Assembly: GCA_030704615.1 (NCBI GenBank)
Contig: CM060731.1
Span: 20,336,001-20,400,000, forward strand
Length of the DNA: 64,000 nt
DNA from: Takakia lepidozioides
Taxonomy: Eukaryota > Streptophyta > Takakiopsida > Takakiales > Takakiaceae
Direction: 5' to 3'
The notes under the pieces were generated by a model. That model had not been told where the DNA came from. It was given only the letters and a program-made list of their open reading frames with translations, and searched no databases. How positions within the stretch are numbered: the first letter of the stretch is position 1; each line of letters opens with the position of its first letter. Positions 22,042 through 33,381 of this stretch are shown here, piece by piece. A program made the translations under genes and the position numbers.

Positions 22042-22165
22042 ATCATACCTAAAAGACCACATTTCAAGCACAAAACGACCAACATGGCATCCTGGACTGA
22101 TAGTTACAAGAAACCTGGGTGGGTGGAGGGTCAGTCAGAGGAGCTGGGAGCAGCTAGCCGTTGTT
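22042..22165 (+). other. Exon-like 5' module of the PPR loci, copy C
   Basis: Preceded by GCGTGGGTGCAG, it encodes a variant of the module at 16995 and 17411 (HFKHKTTN, then SYKKPGWVEGQSEEL). It is followed by a degraded relative of the 21500 region (GKYPKSRN...). It confirms that the whole upstream region, not only the PPR frame, was duplicated. Confidence 0.4.
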
Positions 22166-22798
22166 GTCATGGAACGGTATGCACACTGGTGAAAGCTGGG
22201 ATTTCAGGAAAATATCCGAAAAGCAGGAATAGAGGAGTGGAGAAGTTTTGGGACGATGATGCTTCAAATCATTGTCAATGTTGGGACAAGCAAGACGAAG
22301 AGGTCAATGTCTATTATGTACAGCAACAAGATTCCTCTGGAAAAATTACTGCATGTCATGCATGTCATGTCTCTTTCTTCCTCTCTTTCGTCTGCTTACT
22401 CCTTATCACTATGTCTGCACAGCAACCATATTTCCATGTGTCAGATCTGTTGTCTAAACACACACACACACTCGCCTGTAGTGTTTCCACCCATTGAGCA
22501 TTGGAAGTACTCAGGGGTGAGGTGTTTGCTCGGTGTATCCCAAGGAGTAGAGTTCTTATGTGTTTGAATGAGGGCGTAGAAAGTTCTCTTTCTCCAGACA
22601 GAAATAGAGCAGAAAAGATGTGTTACTGGGGTGCGTACTAGGGACACATATTTTATATCTAAGTTTTTGTTCGTGTGAAGGTACTTTGTTGGAATTGGTG
22701 CTTAATAGTTAAAATGGTTGAGGTGGTGAGTTGGGTTTGTGTTACAAACATGTACCTTCATGCTGCCATGTACGAGGGCCAGTGATGATAACAGGAGC

Positions 22799-25750
22799 CT
22801 CTCCTCATGAAGAGTTTTGAGTCATGCAGGATGGCAGGGTTGAATCGGTCTCAGTTGTTCAAATCAGGCATCTCAACCCTAGCCACTGCTTTTCAAAGAG
22901 GAACAAGAGAGGAAGTCCACAAGAACTCTTCTGAATTTTGTGGGGATGTGAGGACACGATGTAAGGCAGGACAACTGAAAGATGCGATTCACATTTTGGA
23001 CCAAGGAAGCATTTTGGCTGACCCCAATACTTATGTATGTCTCTTAGAGACGTGCATCAAAATGAAACGCCTAGCAGAGGGAAAGCAGGTGCATACCCAC
23101 ATTATTCAAAGTGGATACAAACCAAATCTCCTTGTACTCAACACCCTCATCAACATGTTTGCCAAGTGTGGAAGTGTGGTGGATGCACGCCTAGTGTTTG
23201 ACAAAATGCTTGAACGAGATATGCTTACATGGAATACAATGATAGCGGGCTATGCAAAGCATGGGTGTAGTAGAGAGGCCCTCGAGATTTACAAGCTAAT
23301 GATACTGAAAGGGGTGAAGCCTGACAGGGTCACATTCATTTCTGTCCTCGGGGTGTATGCCAGCCTGGAAGCCCTGGGAAAGGGCATTGAGGTTCATCAT
23401 GACATCCTCAAAGCTAGAATCGCACCAGATATCATTCTGGCTACTGCCCTTGTTGGCATGTATGCCAAATGTGGGAGCATCGAGTATGCGCGTCAAGTGT
23501 TTGACAGTATGACTCAACGAAATATGGTCTCATGGAGTGTGATGATTGCAGGGTATGCTCAGCATGGGTGTGGTAGGGAGGCTTTGGAGATCTATGAGCA
23601 AATGATATGGGAAGGTGTGACACGCACTCAGGTCACATTTGTTTGCATTCTCAAGGCATGTGCAAGCCTGGCAGCTCTGGAAAAGGGTAAAGAGATTCAT
23701 GCTGACATCATTGAAACTGGAATTCAGCCGAATATCATTCTGAAGAATACTCTTTTGAGCATGTATGCCAAATGTGGGAGCATGAAGGATGCACTTCGAG
23801 TGTTTGATAAAATCGCTGAACATGATGTGGTCACCTGGAGCATAATGATCACAGGATAAGTCCAGCAGGGGTGTGGTAGGGAGGCCTTGCAGACCTATGA
23901 GGAGATGGTAAGGGAAGGCGTGGCGCCGGACAAAGTTACTTTCATTTGCTTTGTCAACGCATGTGCCAGCCTGGCAAACCTGGAAAAGGGCAAGGAGATC
24001 CATGGTAACATCATCAAAGCTGGAATTGGGCCAGATATTATTCTGGAGACTGCCCTTGTTGACATGTATGCCAAATGTGGGAACATGAAGGATGCACAGC
24101 AAGTGTTTGACAACATGTCTCACCGAAATGTGGTGTCATGGAACACATTAATCACCGGATATGCTCACCATGGTTGTTGTGGACAGGCCCTGCAACTATT
24201 TGAGCAAATGGAGCAGGAAGGTATGAAGCCCAATCTGGTCTCATGGAGTACAATGATTGCAGGATATGCTCAGCGTGGGTTTGGTACGGAGGCTTTGGTG
24301 ATGTATGAACGAATGGTATGGAAAGGAGTGACGCCAGACAAGGTCACATTCATTAGCGTTCTGAATGCTTGTGCCAGCCTTGCAGCCCTTAAAAAGGGCA
24401 AAGAGGTCCATGCTGACATCGTCAAAGCTGGATTTCCACCAGATGTCATTGTGGAGACTGCCCTTGTTGCTATGTATGCCAAATGCAGAAGCATGAAGGA
24501 TGCACGTCAAGTATTCAACAATATCGTTGAATGCAATGTAGTCTCCTGGAGCGCTATGATTGCTGGATATGCTCAGCATGGGTGTGGTAAGGAGGCTTTG
24601 CAGTTGTATGATCAAACGATAGGGAAGGGGGTAAAGCCAGACAAGATCACTTTCATTTCCGTTCTCAATGCGTGTGCCAGCCTGGCAGCTCTGGAAAAGG
24701 GCAAAGAGGTCCATGCTGACATCCTCAAAGCTGGAATAAGGTCATACATTGTTTTGGAGAATGCCCTTGTCAACATGTATGCCAAATGTGGGAGTTTAAT
24801 GGATGCACATCAATTGTTTGATAGTATGGATCAACGAGATGTGGTCTCCTGGAGTGTTATGATTGCTGGATATGGTCAGCATGGATGTGGTAAGGAGGCC
24901 CTCCAACTGTTTGAAGTCATGGCACAGGAAGGCTTGAAGCCGAGCTCTATCAGTTTTACATGTCTTCTCTCTGCATGTAGCCATGTGGGCCTAGTTGATG
25001 AAGACAAGCACTATTTTGCCTCGATGAGTCAAGATCATGGTCTCACTCCTAAAGTTGAGCATTTCGCATGTATGGTGGATCTTCTTGGCCGTGCAGGGCA
25101 TATGGAGGAGGCAGAGAAGTTCATTAGCAGAATGCCAATTGAACCAGCTGCTGCCGCGGTGGTGTGGGGGACCTTACTTGCTGCCTGCAGAACTCATGGC
25201 AATGTGGAGGTGGCAGAACATGCGGCAGACTGCCTCCTCAAGTGGGTTGCACAGGATGCTGCAACTTATGTGTTGCTATCTGACATCTGTTCTGCAGCTG
25301 GAGGGCGGGAGGATACTGCAAAGGTGGGAAAAATGATGATGGAGATGGATAGGTGTCATAAGTCATAACACACCTGAAGGTTCTTGATGGCTCAGAAGGG
25401 GGTCCCAGGGGCTGTGCTGGAGTGGTTGGTTGGCCACCCTCAGTGACTGCTGCCTGCGGAACTCATGGCAACGTGGAGGGGGCAGGGCCCAGCAGGATGC
25501 CTTCTCAAGTGGGATGAACAGGATGCTGCAAAGAAGAGCAAAAGGCCCTCTCTATGTACCACAATCAGAAGCTGCCCATTGCTTTTGGGCTTCTCAGCCC
25601 CTGGGGCATCTCTCCACACTATCCAGAAGCTTCAATTGTTCACACTGCCTCCGAGTTTATTTCCAAGATTGATGGGCGAACAGTTGCACATAATGCCTTC
25701 CAAGATGGTATATGAATTCGAGGGGAATCACAGTGGCTTAGAAAGTTTTG
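22799..25750 (+). repeat. Inverted duplication, forward arm
   Basis: This 2,952-bp arm is nearly identical to 48015-50963 on the opposite strand (2,949 bp). The match begins at CTCTCCTCATGAAG, just before the PPR start codon, and ends in CTTAGAAAGTTTTG. By eye I see only scattered substitutions and a few short indels in the 3' tail, so the duplication is recent. Confidence 0.92.
22807..25368 (+). pseudogene. PPR gene disrupted by one nonsense codon, DYW end lost
   Basis: From ATG 22807 the frame codes for PLS triplets like those of the first gene. TAA at 23857-23859 (ITG-stop-VQQGCG) interrupts it, and the same frame then runs on without a break to 25368. The inverted copy at 48394-50955 has TAC (Tyr) at this position, so one C-to-A change made the stop. 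With Tyr there the product would be 853 aa, ending in the E region (YVLLSDICSAAGG..., then MMMEMDRCHKS) without a DYW domain. Only a truncated protein of 350 aa or a product restarted downstream is possible. Alternatives are a sequencing error or RNA-level rescue, for which there is no evidence. Confidence 0.88.
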
Positions 25751-25975
25751 GGTGGGAGGATTCGTGACTGCTGCCTGCGGAACTCATGACAATGTGGAGG
25801 GGGCAGGGCCCAGCAGGATGCCTCCTCAAGTGGGACTGCAACTTCTGTGTTCTATCGGACATCTGTGCTGTGGCTGGGGGGTGGGAGGATACTGCAAAGG
25901 TGAGAAATGACAGTTGCCATAGCACACCTGAAGGTTCTCGATGACTCAGAAAGGGGTCCCAGGGGCTGTGTCTCA
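25380..25975 (+). pseudogene. Relic E+/DYW sequence and repeated PPR 3' fragments
   Basis: 25541-25719 is a decayed DYW domain of the lost gene end: AIAFGL-type reading, SEFISKI and FQDG remain in shifted frames, but the CGDCH and GDYW motifs are gone. Fragments of the E region occur three times, in the gene at 25160-25410 and again at 25440-25530 and 25765-25975. Each copy contains CTGCCTGCGGAACTCATG-like and GGATACTGCAAAGGT-like sequence. Confidence 0.75.
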
Positions 25976-28298
25976 CACCTGTGACAACAGAAATGTCCTT
26001 TACTCCTCGCCACGGTTTTTGTAAAAGTGTGAGCCAGGCATGTATTTGGCCCCTTCGTTCGTCTTCAGCTTTTCATGGATTCTCAATAGGTGCATGCAAT
26101 TTGTTGCACACAACAGATGTCTACGGTTAGCTGTTGAGCTAAATGTGGTAGCAAAGGTTGATACTTGATACCGACTGTTGCAGTCACTGACATGAGTAAT
26201 GTCTTCAGACTTGACTGATTACTTCGTATAGAAGTTTTCGACCCTCACATGGAGGCAATGCACCTCCTGTCATGCACGTTACTTGTTGCACCAGTAATCA
26301 CCACACAACTGACCCTGTAATGGAAGTGACTAGCATCCTGTATAGTATTTGTATGGATCACAATCTTTGAGACGAGGGGACACGAGACAACACCTGCCAA
26401 CACCAGTCAACACCTTTTAAGCAGATCGAACCATCTGCGTTGAAGTCCAATATGGTGCGGTAGAGTCTAAGGCCAAAATACGTATAGAAGGACCGTATGT
26501 GATTTATGAGATGGTTGCAGGCAACAAGGCATGGTTATATACCATTCTTTCAAAGAAATTGCTGAGGATGTACCTATTACTGATCTACTGCACTCCAGGC
26601 GTCAGTTTGATCTAACCTGTATTAATGCGGAAGGGAGGAGGGTGGAGATGCCCCCCATGAAGAAGACTCGTGGCTGATCTTACTTGTATCTACGTATAGC
26701 TTTGTGTTGCTGCGATCCTGGACTGGCCATTATGGTTGTGAGGGTTGGGATTTTTTCTGCACGGCAGGTTTTTTCATCCCAATCGAGGCTTGAAGGTGGG
26801 GGCAACTTGCAGCTCCCACCATGACGTTTCAGATACTGCCTCTTTTGGGTTGAGACTTTCTAAGTTCCTGTCCCTCTGCCTCCTCAGCTCCCTATTATGC
26901 TCAGCTATTTGGGACCTTAATGACTCCGTAGGCTTGACCTTTTGCTCCCAAGGTGTTTGATTTCAACGATCACATTTGGATCTGGTTGCTTCAGATTTCT
27001 CTTCAGAATTTCTCAACCCCGGTTGCTGCATCACAGCATCACAATACGCATGTAAGCCATAACTGTCGCATATGGACACGTTCCCATTTCAAAATGTATA
27101 TAAGTTCCCAATACCTTTCATGGGAACAACCCATGACATAAGGTTGAGGGTGAATTCACCAAACGGATGCGCAGTCCCTACCCTTAGAAAAAGGGCAGGG
27201 CCAACAAAGACGCATTAGATTGATTGCTCTTGAACTTGGAGGAAAGAGAATCGATTCATACTACTGGGAAAGAGCCAACTACAAGATGATCCGACAATGC
27301 CAGAGAGCAAGTGCATGTACAGAGAGTGAAGCATCATCTCCGTATCGGATTATAAGCAAGGCCATGCCTCGTTGCACCTGGGTGTGATTCAGACCCAGTA
27401 AAATTCTCCTTATATGTACATTAGAAACAAAGGTTTGCTGGACAAACGTTGGAAGGTAAGAAGATGCTTGACAACGCCTGGTCGCCAATGGAGAAGCCCA
27501 CACCCGAGGCCCGATCTTTTACCCGTACATCACTAATAAGAGCACAGGTTGCGGAGCTGATAAAGGCATCCACTTAGCAATGTCGGGACTGAAGCCCTTG
27601 CAAGGGATGGCGATGACACCCGCCCAGCCTTCAGGAAAAGCGAAGAAAGGTAGGTATAGACGTGTAACACTTTGGGTGTTGTTGGGTGTCCCCAAACTTA
27701 TGCAGGCCTGTGTTTTCCTTGACAATTCCCACAACCAACTACATCCAGTTTCGGCAAAGAAGTCCACAATCGACACCCTTACATCGGCATCTCCTGATAC
27801 TTCTGTTGCGCTTCAGTCTTTTCATTCAATCATGTAGATGGCTTGATTGCGATACCCCGTTTTTGTGCACAAACTGGAAACAAGTTCAGGGAAATTTATG
27901 CTTATTCCTTAGAGAGAGAGAAGTGTTTGGAAACCTACACTAGCAGTCCTCCATAAGACTCAGGCAATTAGGAGCTGCTGAATATCTATCTTTAGTGGTA
28001 TTTGCATGAAGGCATGAGCATAGAACATTTGGGGAAGGAATCCATGTCAGGCCCTTTGCAAGAGCAGGGACAACAGGCTGGATAATTTGAAACAATCACG
28101 CACATTTCAAATTTCAGTTCCCAGGATAGAAAGGATATTGATCCTAGAATCATTTATTTTGTAAACTCATCATATGGTGTCAGTTGCTGTTATTTGGCAG
28201 TCAAGAGGTTTGTCTGTAGCTCGAAATTGTGGCCTGTTGTGTGAAACAACGATTGTGGAGCAAGCTTTTAGGGGTTGTAGCCTGGTCTATGTGAGGCT
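25976..28298. other. Spacer between second and third PPR loci
   Basis: Short frames only. One segment near 27580-27650 ends at a good donor (GCGAAGAAAG followed by GTAGGT) but matches nothing I know. No element ends were recognised. Confidence 0.4.
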
Positions 28299-29147
28299 GT
28301 GGTTGAAGCTTATGGTTGCTCAGCTGCCAACTCATCATCTTCACAGAAGAGTCCAAGCCCAGCAGACTTAAGATCTACAAGCAAAATGAGGTCCATTGGA
28401 TCGAGAGTTGCTCAAACACTTCAAGGTCTAGCCCAATGGGAACGTGGATGGATATCAGAGTATGGCTCTAATTCTGGTGTGACCATTGGAGCTCCATTGA
28501 AATTCCAGTATGAGAGTCCAGCTTCTGGTGGGATGGCATACTATGGTTGGAGTACGAAGTTTCATCATACTCCGGCCGTGGAAGACCAGGAGTTCCTCTC
28601 AGAGCCTTCAGAGTGGTTGGACAACAGGGTTGGGAAGGTGAGGCTATCTGCATTTGGGACATGGAGTTTGTCAAGGAGAATTTGTCACTGACACTGGCAC
28701 AAGTCTCTTTGGTGGCTCCAGCTCTTAATTTAATAAAAGTTTGCTTTTCGTTTTGAAAAGGAGGCATAAGTTTCTTATTGTTTCTATCAGTTGTTCTTCA
28801 TTGTTAGCAGGGAATTAAAGTATGTTGTTCAAGGTTGTAACCAATCCGTGCTTTGGTGTTGTAGGTGAGGTCATGGTGTAGTATAGCTGGCTGAGCTGCC
28901 AATGCTTGATTTTCACAGAAATGTCTGAAATCACCAAACCTCAGAGATAAGTGCAGAAGGGAGGTCCTGTGCATGGAGGGTTGGTCAAACCGTCCTTGGA
29001 TGATAGCAGAGCTAGCTCCAATGGCACAATCTGGTGATGGATCTGTTGTGGATGTACGTCACGGAGGTCCAGGCCAAGAATACAACAGGTATTGTGTTGA
29101 TGATAATGCAAGGGTTGTTTCAGCTTATTCTCAAAAGTAAGTGGCTG
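28299..29147 (+). other. Two exon-like segments upstream of the third PPR gene, unrecognised
   Basis: 28299-28639 reads through a protein-like sequence (RVAQTLQGLAQWERGWISEY, then APLKFQYESPASGGMAYYGW, then SEPSEWLDNRVGK) and ends before GTGAGG. 28960-29140 reads MEGWSNRPWMIAELAP, then DVRHGGPGQEYNRYCVDD and SAYSQK, ending before TAAG. The composition looks truly coding, but I cannot name the family. They may be 5' exons of the third PPR transcript or fragments of another gene. Confidence 0.35.
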
Positions 29148-29264
29148 CAATTGTTCGAATGCTCCTCTTGAAGACATCTTTCTTTGGAAGCAGTTAGAAG
29201 ATTTGAGATATTTTATGAGTTTTAGTGTCAAAATATTGTAAATAAGAGATTTGAGGCATGCAGG

Positions 29265-31028
29265 ATGGCAAGGTTGGATCAGGCGCAGTTGTTTGTTGAG
29301 CATGAAATTGGGGGTTTTGCCTGGAGCGTCACCACAGCTTTTCAGAGACCCAGAGAGGGAGTCAACAAGCGGTTTTCTGGCATTGCTGGGTATGTGAAGG
29401 AACTATGTAAGGCAGGACGATTGAAAGAGGCGGTGCACATTGTGAACCGAGGAGGCTTCCAGGCGGACTCAAGTACCTACATCTGTCTCTTGCAGGAGTG
29501 CATGAACATGAATGACCTAGCAGAGGGAAAGCAGGTGCACAACCATATCATCCAAAGTGGATTCAAACCGGATATCTTTGTACGCAACACCCTCACCAAC
29601 ATGTATGCAAAGTGTGGGAGCATGATAGATGCGCGCCAAGTGTTTGACACAATGCCTGATCGAGATATGTTTACATGGAGTATAATGATAGCAGGATATG
29701 CCAAGCATGCGTGTGGTAGGGAGGCTCTAAAAATCTATAAGCAAATGGAAGGGGAAGGGGTTATTCCCAATAGGGTCACATTCATTTGTGTTCTGAATGC
29801 TTGTGCCAGCCTAGGAGCTCTGGAAAGGGGGAAAGAGGTCCATGCTGACATCATCAAATCTGGAATTGCATCATATATTAATTTGGAGAATGCCCTTGTG
29901 GTCATGTACACCAAATGCGGGAGCATATGGGATGCACAACAAGTTTTTGACAGTATGGCCCATAGAGATGTGGTCTCTTGGACTGCAATGATCACAGCAT
30001 ATGCTCAGCATGCGTGCGGTAGGGAGGCATTGAAGACTTATGAGCAAATGCAAGATGAAGGGGTGGTGCCCAATAGGGTTACTTTTATTTCTGTTCTAAA
30101 CGCATGTGCCAGCCTAGGGGCCCTGGAAAAGGGTAAAGAGGTACATGCTGACATCACCAAAGCTGGAATTGCCTCATGTGTTAAGTTGGAAAATACCCTT
30201 ATCGATATGTATGCCAAGTGTGGGAGCATGAAGTATGCACATCAAGTGTTCAGCGGTATGGCTAAACAAAATGTGGTCTCATGGAATGCAATGATCGCAG
30301 GATACACTCAGAGTGGTTGTGGTAGAGAAGCTTTTGAGATTTATGAACAAATGCAACGGAAAGGTGTGGCACCTGACACAGTCACATTTACTTGCGTGCT
30401 CAATGCGTGTACCAGCCTAGGAGCCCTTGGAAAGATCAAAGAGGTCCATGTTGAGATCATGAAATCTGGAAGTGCAGCAGATGTCATTTTAGAGACTGCC
30501 CTTGTTGTTGTGTATGCCAAATGTGGGAGCATGAATGATGCACATGAAGCATTCGATAATATGGCCACACGAGATGTGATCTCATGGAATGCCATGATCA
30601 CAGGATATGCTCAACATGGGTGCTGCAAGGAGGCCCTCCAACTTTTTGAACAAATGGTACAGAAAGATGTCAAGCCGGACTGTATCACCTTCATATCCCT
30701 TCTCTCTGCATGTAGCCATATGGGCCTCGTGGATGAAGGCCTTCACTACTTTGATTCCATGGGTATAGATCATGGCCTCACTGCTACAGTGGAGCATTAT
30801 GGCTGTGCGGTGGACCTTCTTGGCCGGGCAGGACGATTGGTTGAGGCTGAGAACTTGATTAACAAGATGCCAATTGAACCGGGTGTTCGGGTCTGGGGGT
30901 CCTTGCTTGGTGCCTGCAGGATTCACAGTAATGTGGAGGTAGCAGAACGTGCTGCAAAGAGCTTTATCAAGTGTCCACAGCAAGCTGCACCTTATGTGCT
31001 GCTATCAAATAATCTACACTCTGGTTAG
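29265..31028 (+). pseudogene. PLS-class PPR gene, frameshifted before its DYW end
   Basis: ATG 29265 (MARLDQAQL) opens 587 codons with four MYAKCGS-type P-L-S triplets and an E region (VEHYGCAVDLLGRAGRL, then AAPYVLLSN). At about 31005 the frame shifts, and translation stops at TAG 31026-31028. In the next frame the family sequence continues (IYTLVRRWQEDT, then HSCIEVGNQVHTFIL). The start matches the other loci in layout (about 45 residues before the first repeat). As it stands the product would be a DYW-less PPR protein. PLS proteins of this kind can work with separate DYW partners, but the decaying tail argues for a pseudogene in progress. Confidence 0.82.
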
Positions 31029-31420
31029 AAGATGGCAAGAGGACACATACGAAGAATGTAGGACAGGTGTTAGAGAGGAGGCAGGGCACAGCTGCATTGA
31101 AGTCGGCAATCAGGTGCATACCTTTATTCTGAAGACAAATTGCATCCACAAACTGGGGAAATCCGTACCATGCTGAAGAGATTGTGTGGGCAGATGGAGT
31201 GACAAACGCTTTGTAATGCATGATTCAGAGTAGCAAAAGGCGCTCTCTCTGTACCACCACAATCAGAAGCTGCCCATTGCTTTTGGGCTTATCAGCACAT
31301 CCCCTGGGGCATCTCTCCGCACTATCCAGAAACCGCACTGTCTCCGAGTTTATTTCCAAGGTTATGGGCGAACAGTTGCACACAATGCCTTCCAAGATGG
31401 TATATGAATTCGTGGGGATT
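31029..31420 (+). pseudogene. Relic DYW region of the third PPR gene
   Basis: The sequence after the frameshift aligns with 19940-20320 of the first gene: a KLHP-type segment with a deletion, LCTT..., an AFGL segment, EFISKV and FQDG. It has several further frame changes and no intact HxE, CxxC or DYW motif. Confidence 0.75.
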
Positions 31421-31454
31421 ACCATTGAATCCAGTAACATGCAAGGAATCACAG

Positions 31455-31735
31455 CGGTTTAGAAAGTTTTGCACCAAATGGTTGAACACGGGGGATCCCC
31501 AGAAGATTCAAAGAAAAAATCTTTGTAGTGTTCGGGGAAAATCTTGCATTGCACTCTGTTGCCAATGTACTCTACTTTCCACATCAGGAAGCTTTCAAAT
31601 TGGCAGCTCTCTATATGGTATTCACCAGAGTTGTAAACGTCAGGGTTGATCTACGACCCACTGGCCCTCGTAGCAAGAAAAGACATTTAAGCTGGCATGA
31701 CGTTGGTGAATTTTTTCATTGTGGAACTTGCTGGA
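31455..31735 (+). repeat. PPR 3' tail shared with the inverted copy
   Basis: GTTGAACACGGGGGATCCCC, CACATCAGGAAGCTT and AAAAGACATTTAAGCTGG segments recur on the minus strand at 47690-48010 behind the fourth PPR gene. They do not follow the second PPR gene. A longer frame here (31528-31977) ends near a GTAAGT donor but is unrecognised. Confidence 0.7.
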
Positions 31736-31977
31736 GCGGAAGGTCTGGAGTCGAAGACAGTGGAGGTGGTCCAGAAGATGCTTTAGAGATGACCAGTCTC
31801 AAATTGCAATATTTTCGGAATAGGGAACGTGCTCAGGGGCAGTTGCTACCATTTCCGAGCCTGAACTTGGGACCTGCAACAAAGTTATTTCTCAAAATCC
31901 TTCTTCGCATTGAAGAGCAAAATGCTGCTGGTAAGTTCCTCATATCATCGCCATCTCATTGGCAATTTGAAAAGTAA

Positions 31978-32570
31978 TTGTTGTGGAGTCCACTGATCCA
32001 CACATGTTGCTGTCGCATAAGTACATGGAATGCTGATGAATTCCAGTGAACATGTTTTCTTAAGGGATGTTATTTTTCGCTGCTGAGAAAAACATAGATG
32101 CTTCTATATTGCAGGGTTGCCAGGGTGAGCACTTGGACCGGGAAGGCAGATGACTGCCATTGGCGATGAAGGTAATCAGTGATAACAATTGTGGTTAGGG
32201 GAGAAGCCCACAGGCTGTTCTTCAAGGACCTAGTGTTGGGAATGAAAGTTATGTGACCAGCGAAGAAGAAGCTGCTCGAGCATCCAATGCTATAGGTGTG
32301 GGCATGCTTCGGAGTTAGTGGATTCTCTTTGATTTTGATGAAACCTCCGGAGTCCCTTCATTTTCAGGACATGGTTTTAAACTGGTTATGCATGCCCCTG
32401 AAATTATCACTGCACCTCATTTTGAAAAGATTGATATCTTGGGGGTGGGCCATCTTTTGCAAACCTGGCCAATTGCAGTAATGAGTTTTCAACTTAGCAA
32501 TCTGAAAAGTTTCTGTGATGGAGAATGCAGATCTTCAGGCATCAGCTCGCAAAACCACAAAATGTATTTA
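31978..32570. other. Intergenic, no gene seen
   Basis: I see no conserved frame, RNA gene or repeat here. Confidence 0.4.
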
Positions 32571-33381
32571 TTAACCCTCAAGTTCCCAAGCCCTTTTTTG
32601 ACTTTTTAACAATTCTGGGTACCCAGCTGCAGTAAATTGCCCATAGAAACTTACCAAAAATCATTCAGAGATTCCAGTGGGCCCACCTCATTTATGCATG
32701 ACATACCAAGAACTGAGCCAACTCCACCGTGGAAATTGTGAGATTATAGCGTTGGCCCGGACCTCAAATATCAGGTCCCAAAGAAAAAGTGAGAAAGAAA
32801 TTGGTTTGACCAAATCAAAACCTAGCTTTCTCCAATTTTGCTTGCCCCAAGACCCACCATTTCCAAATCAATAGTGGAGTGGCTATGACCCCACTAAATC
32901 GCAGGTCCAATTGATTTTTTCACTTATGGTTGCTTTGCATGCAATTACATGGGGGTTGAAATCTCAAAATTGACAAGAGAAAATGTGCCTCCAAATGAAG
33001 TACTTTTTTTTCTACAAATTTCTTAAAAGCCAAACTGTGGATGTGTGTATGTAATGCTCACAGACCAACAACGTGAAGTGTTTTTTCCAAAATTGTTAAT
33101 TTTCTGCCAAAAATGGCCTTTGGAGTGCAATGTGTTTTGGGCTTGTTACCTGCCACGTCAGCGGTCAACAAGCCCTTTTCAGGCCGAAAACGTAAATGAG
33201 AGATCTAAGATATTTTTTGTAGTCGTAGCTTTTGTTTTTTTTTTAATTTTGTTTTTTGCATCATACTCGAGACAAATCCCTTGTCATTAAAGCTTCAGGA
33301 GTGGGCCCCATCTGCAAAAATTAGGTCGAACTGCAAACTCAAAGTGACCCGATTCAGGTCGCTTGGGAACTTAAGGGTTAA
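32571..33381. mobile_element. Non-autonomous terminal-inverted-repeat element, about 811 bp
   Basis: The left end TTAACCCTCAAGTTCCCAAG and the right end, read inward as TTAACCCTTAAGTTCCCAAG, form a 21-bp inverted repeat (32571-32591 and 33361-33381) with one mismatch. Weaker inverted similarity continues inward for about 100 bp (GTGGGCCC blocks near 32689 and 33303). There is no open frame inside. No clear target duplication could be fixed, so the superfamily (MULE-like, hAT or other) is open. Confidence 0.7.

Noticed and set aside
31528-31977. 149-codon frame downstream of the third PPR gene
   Set aside because: It overlaps the duplicated tail, starts without clear context and matches no family. 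It is described under the shared tail rather than as a gene.
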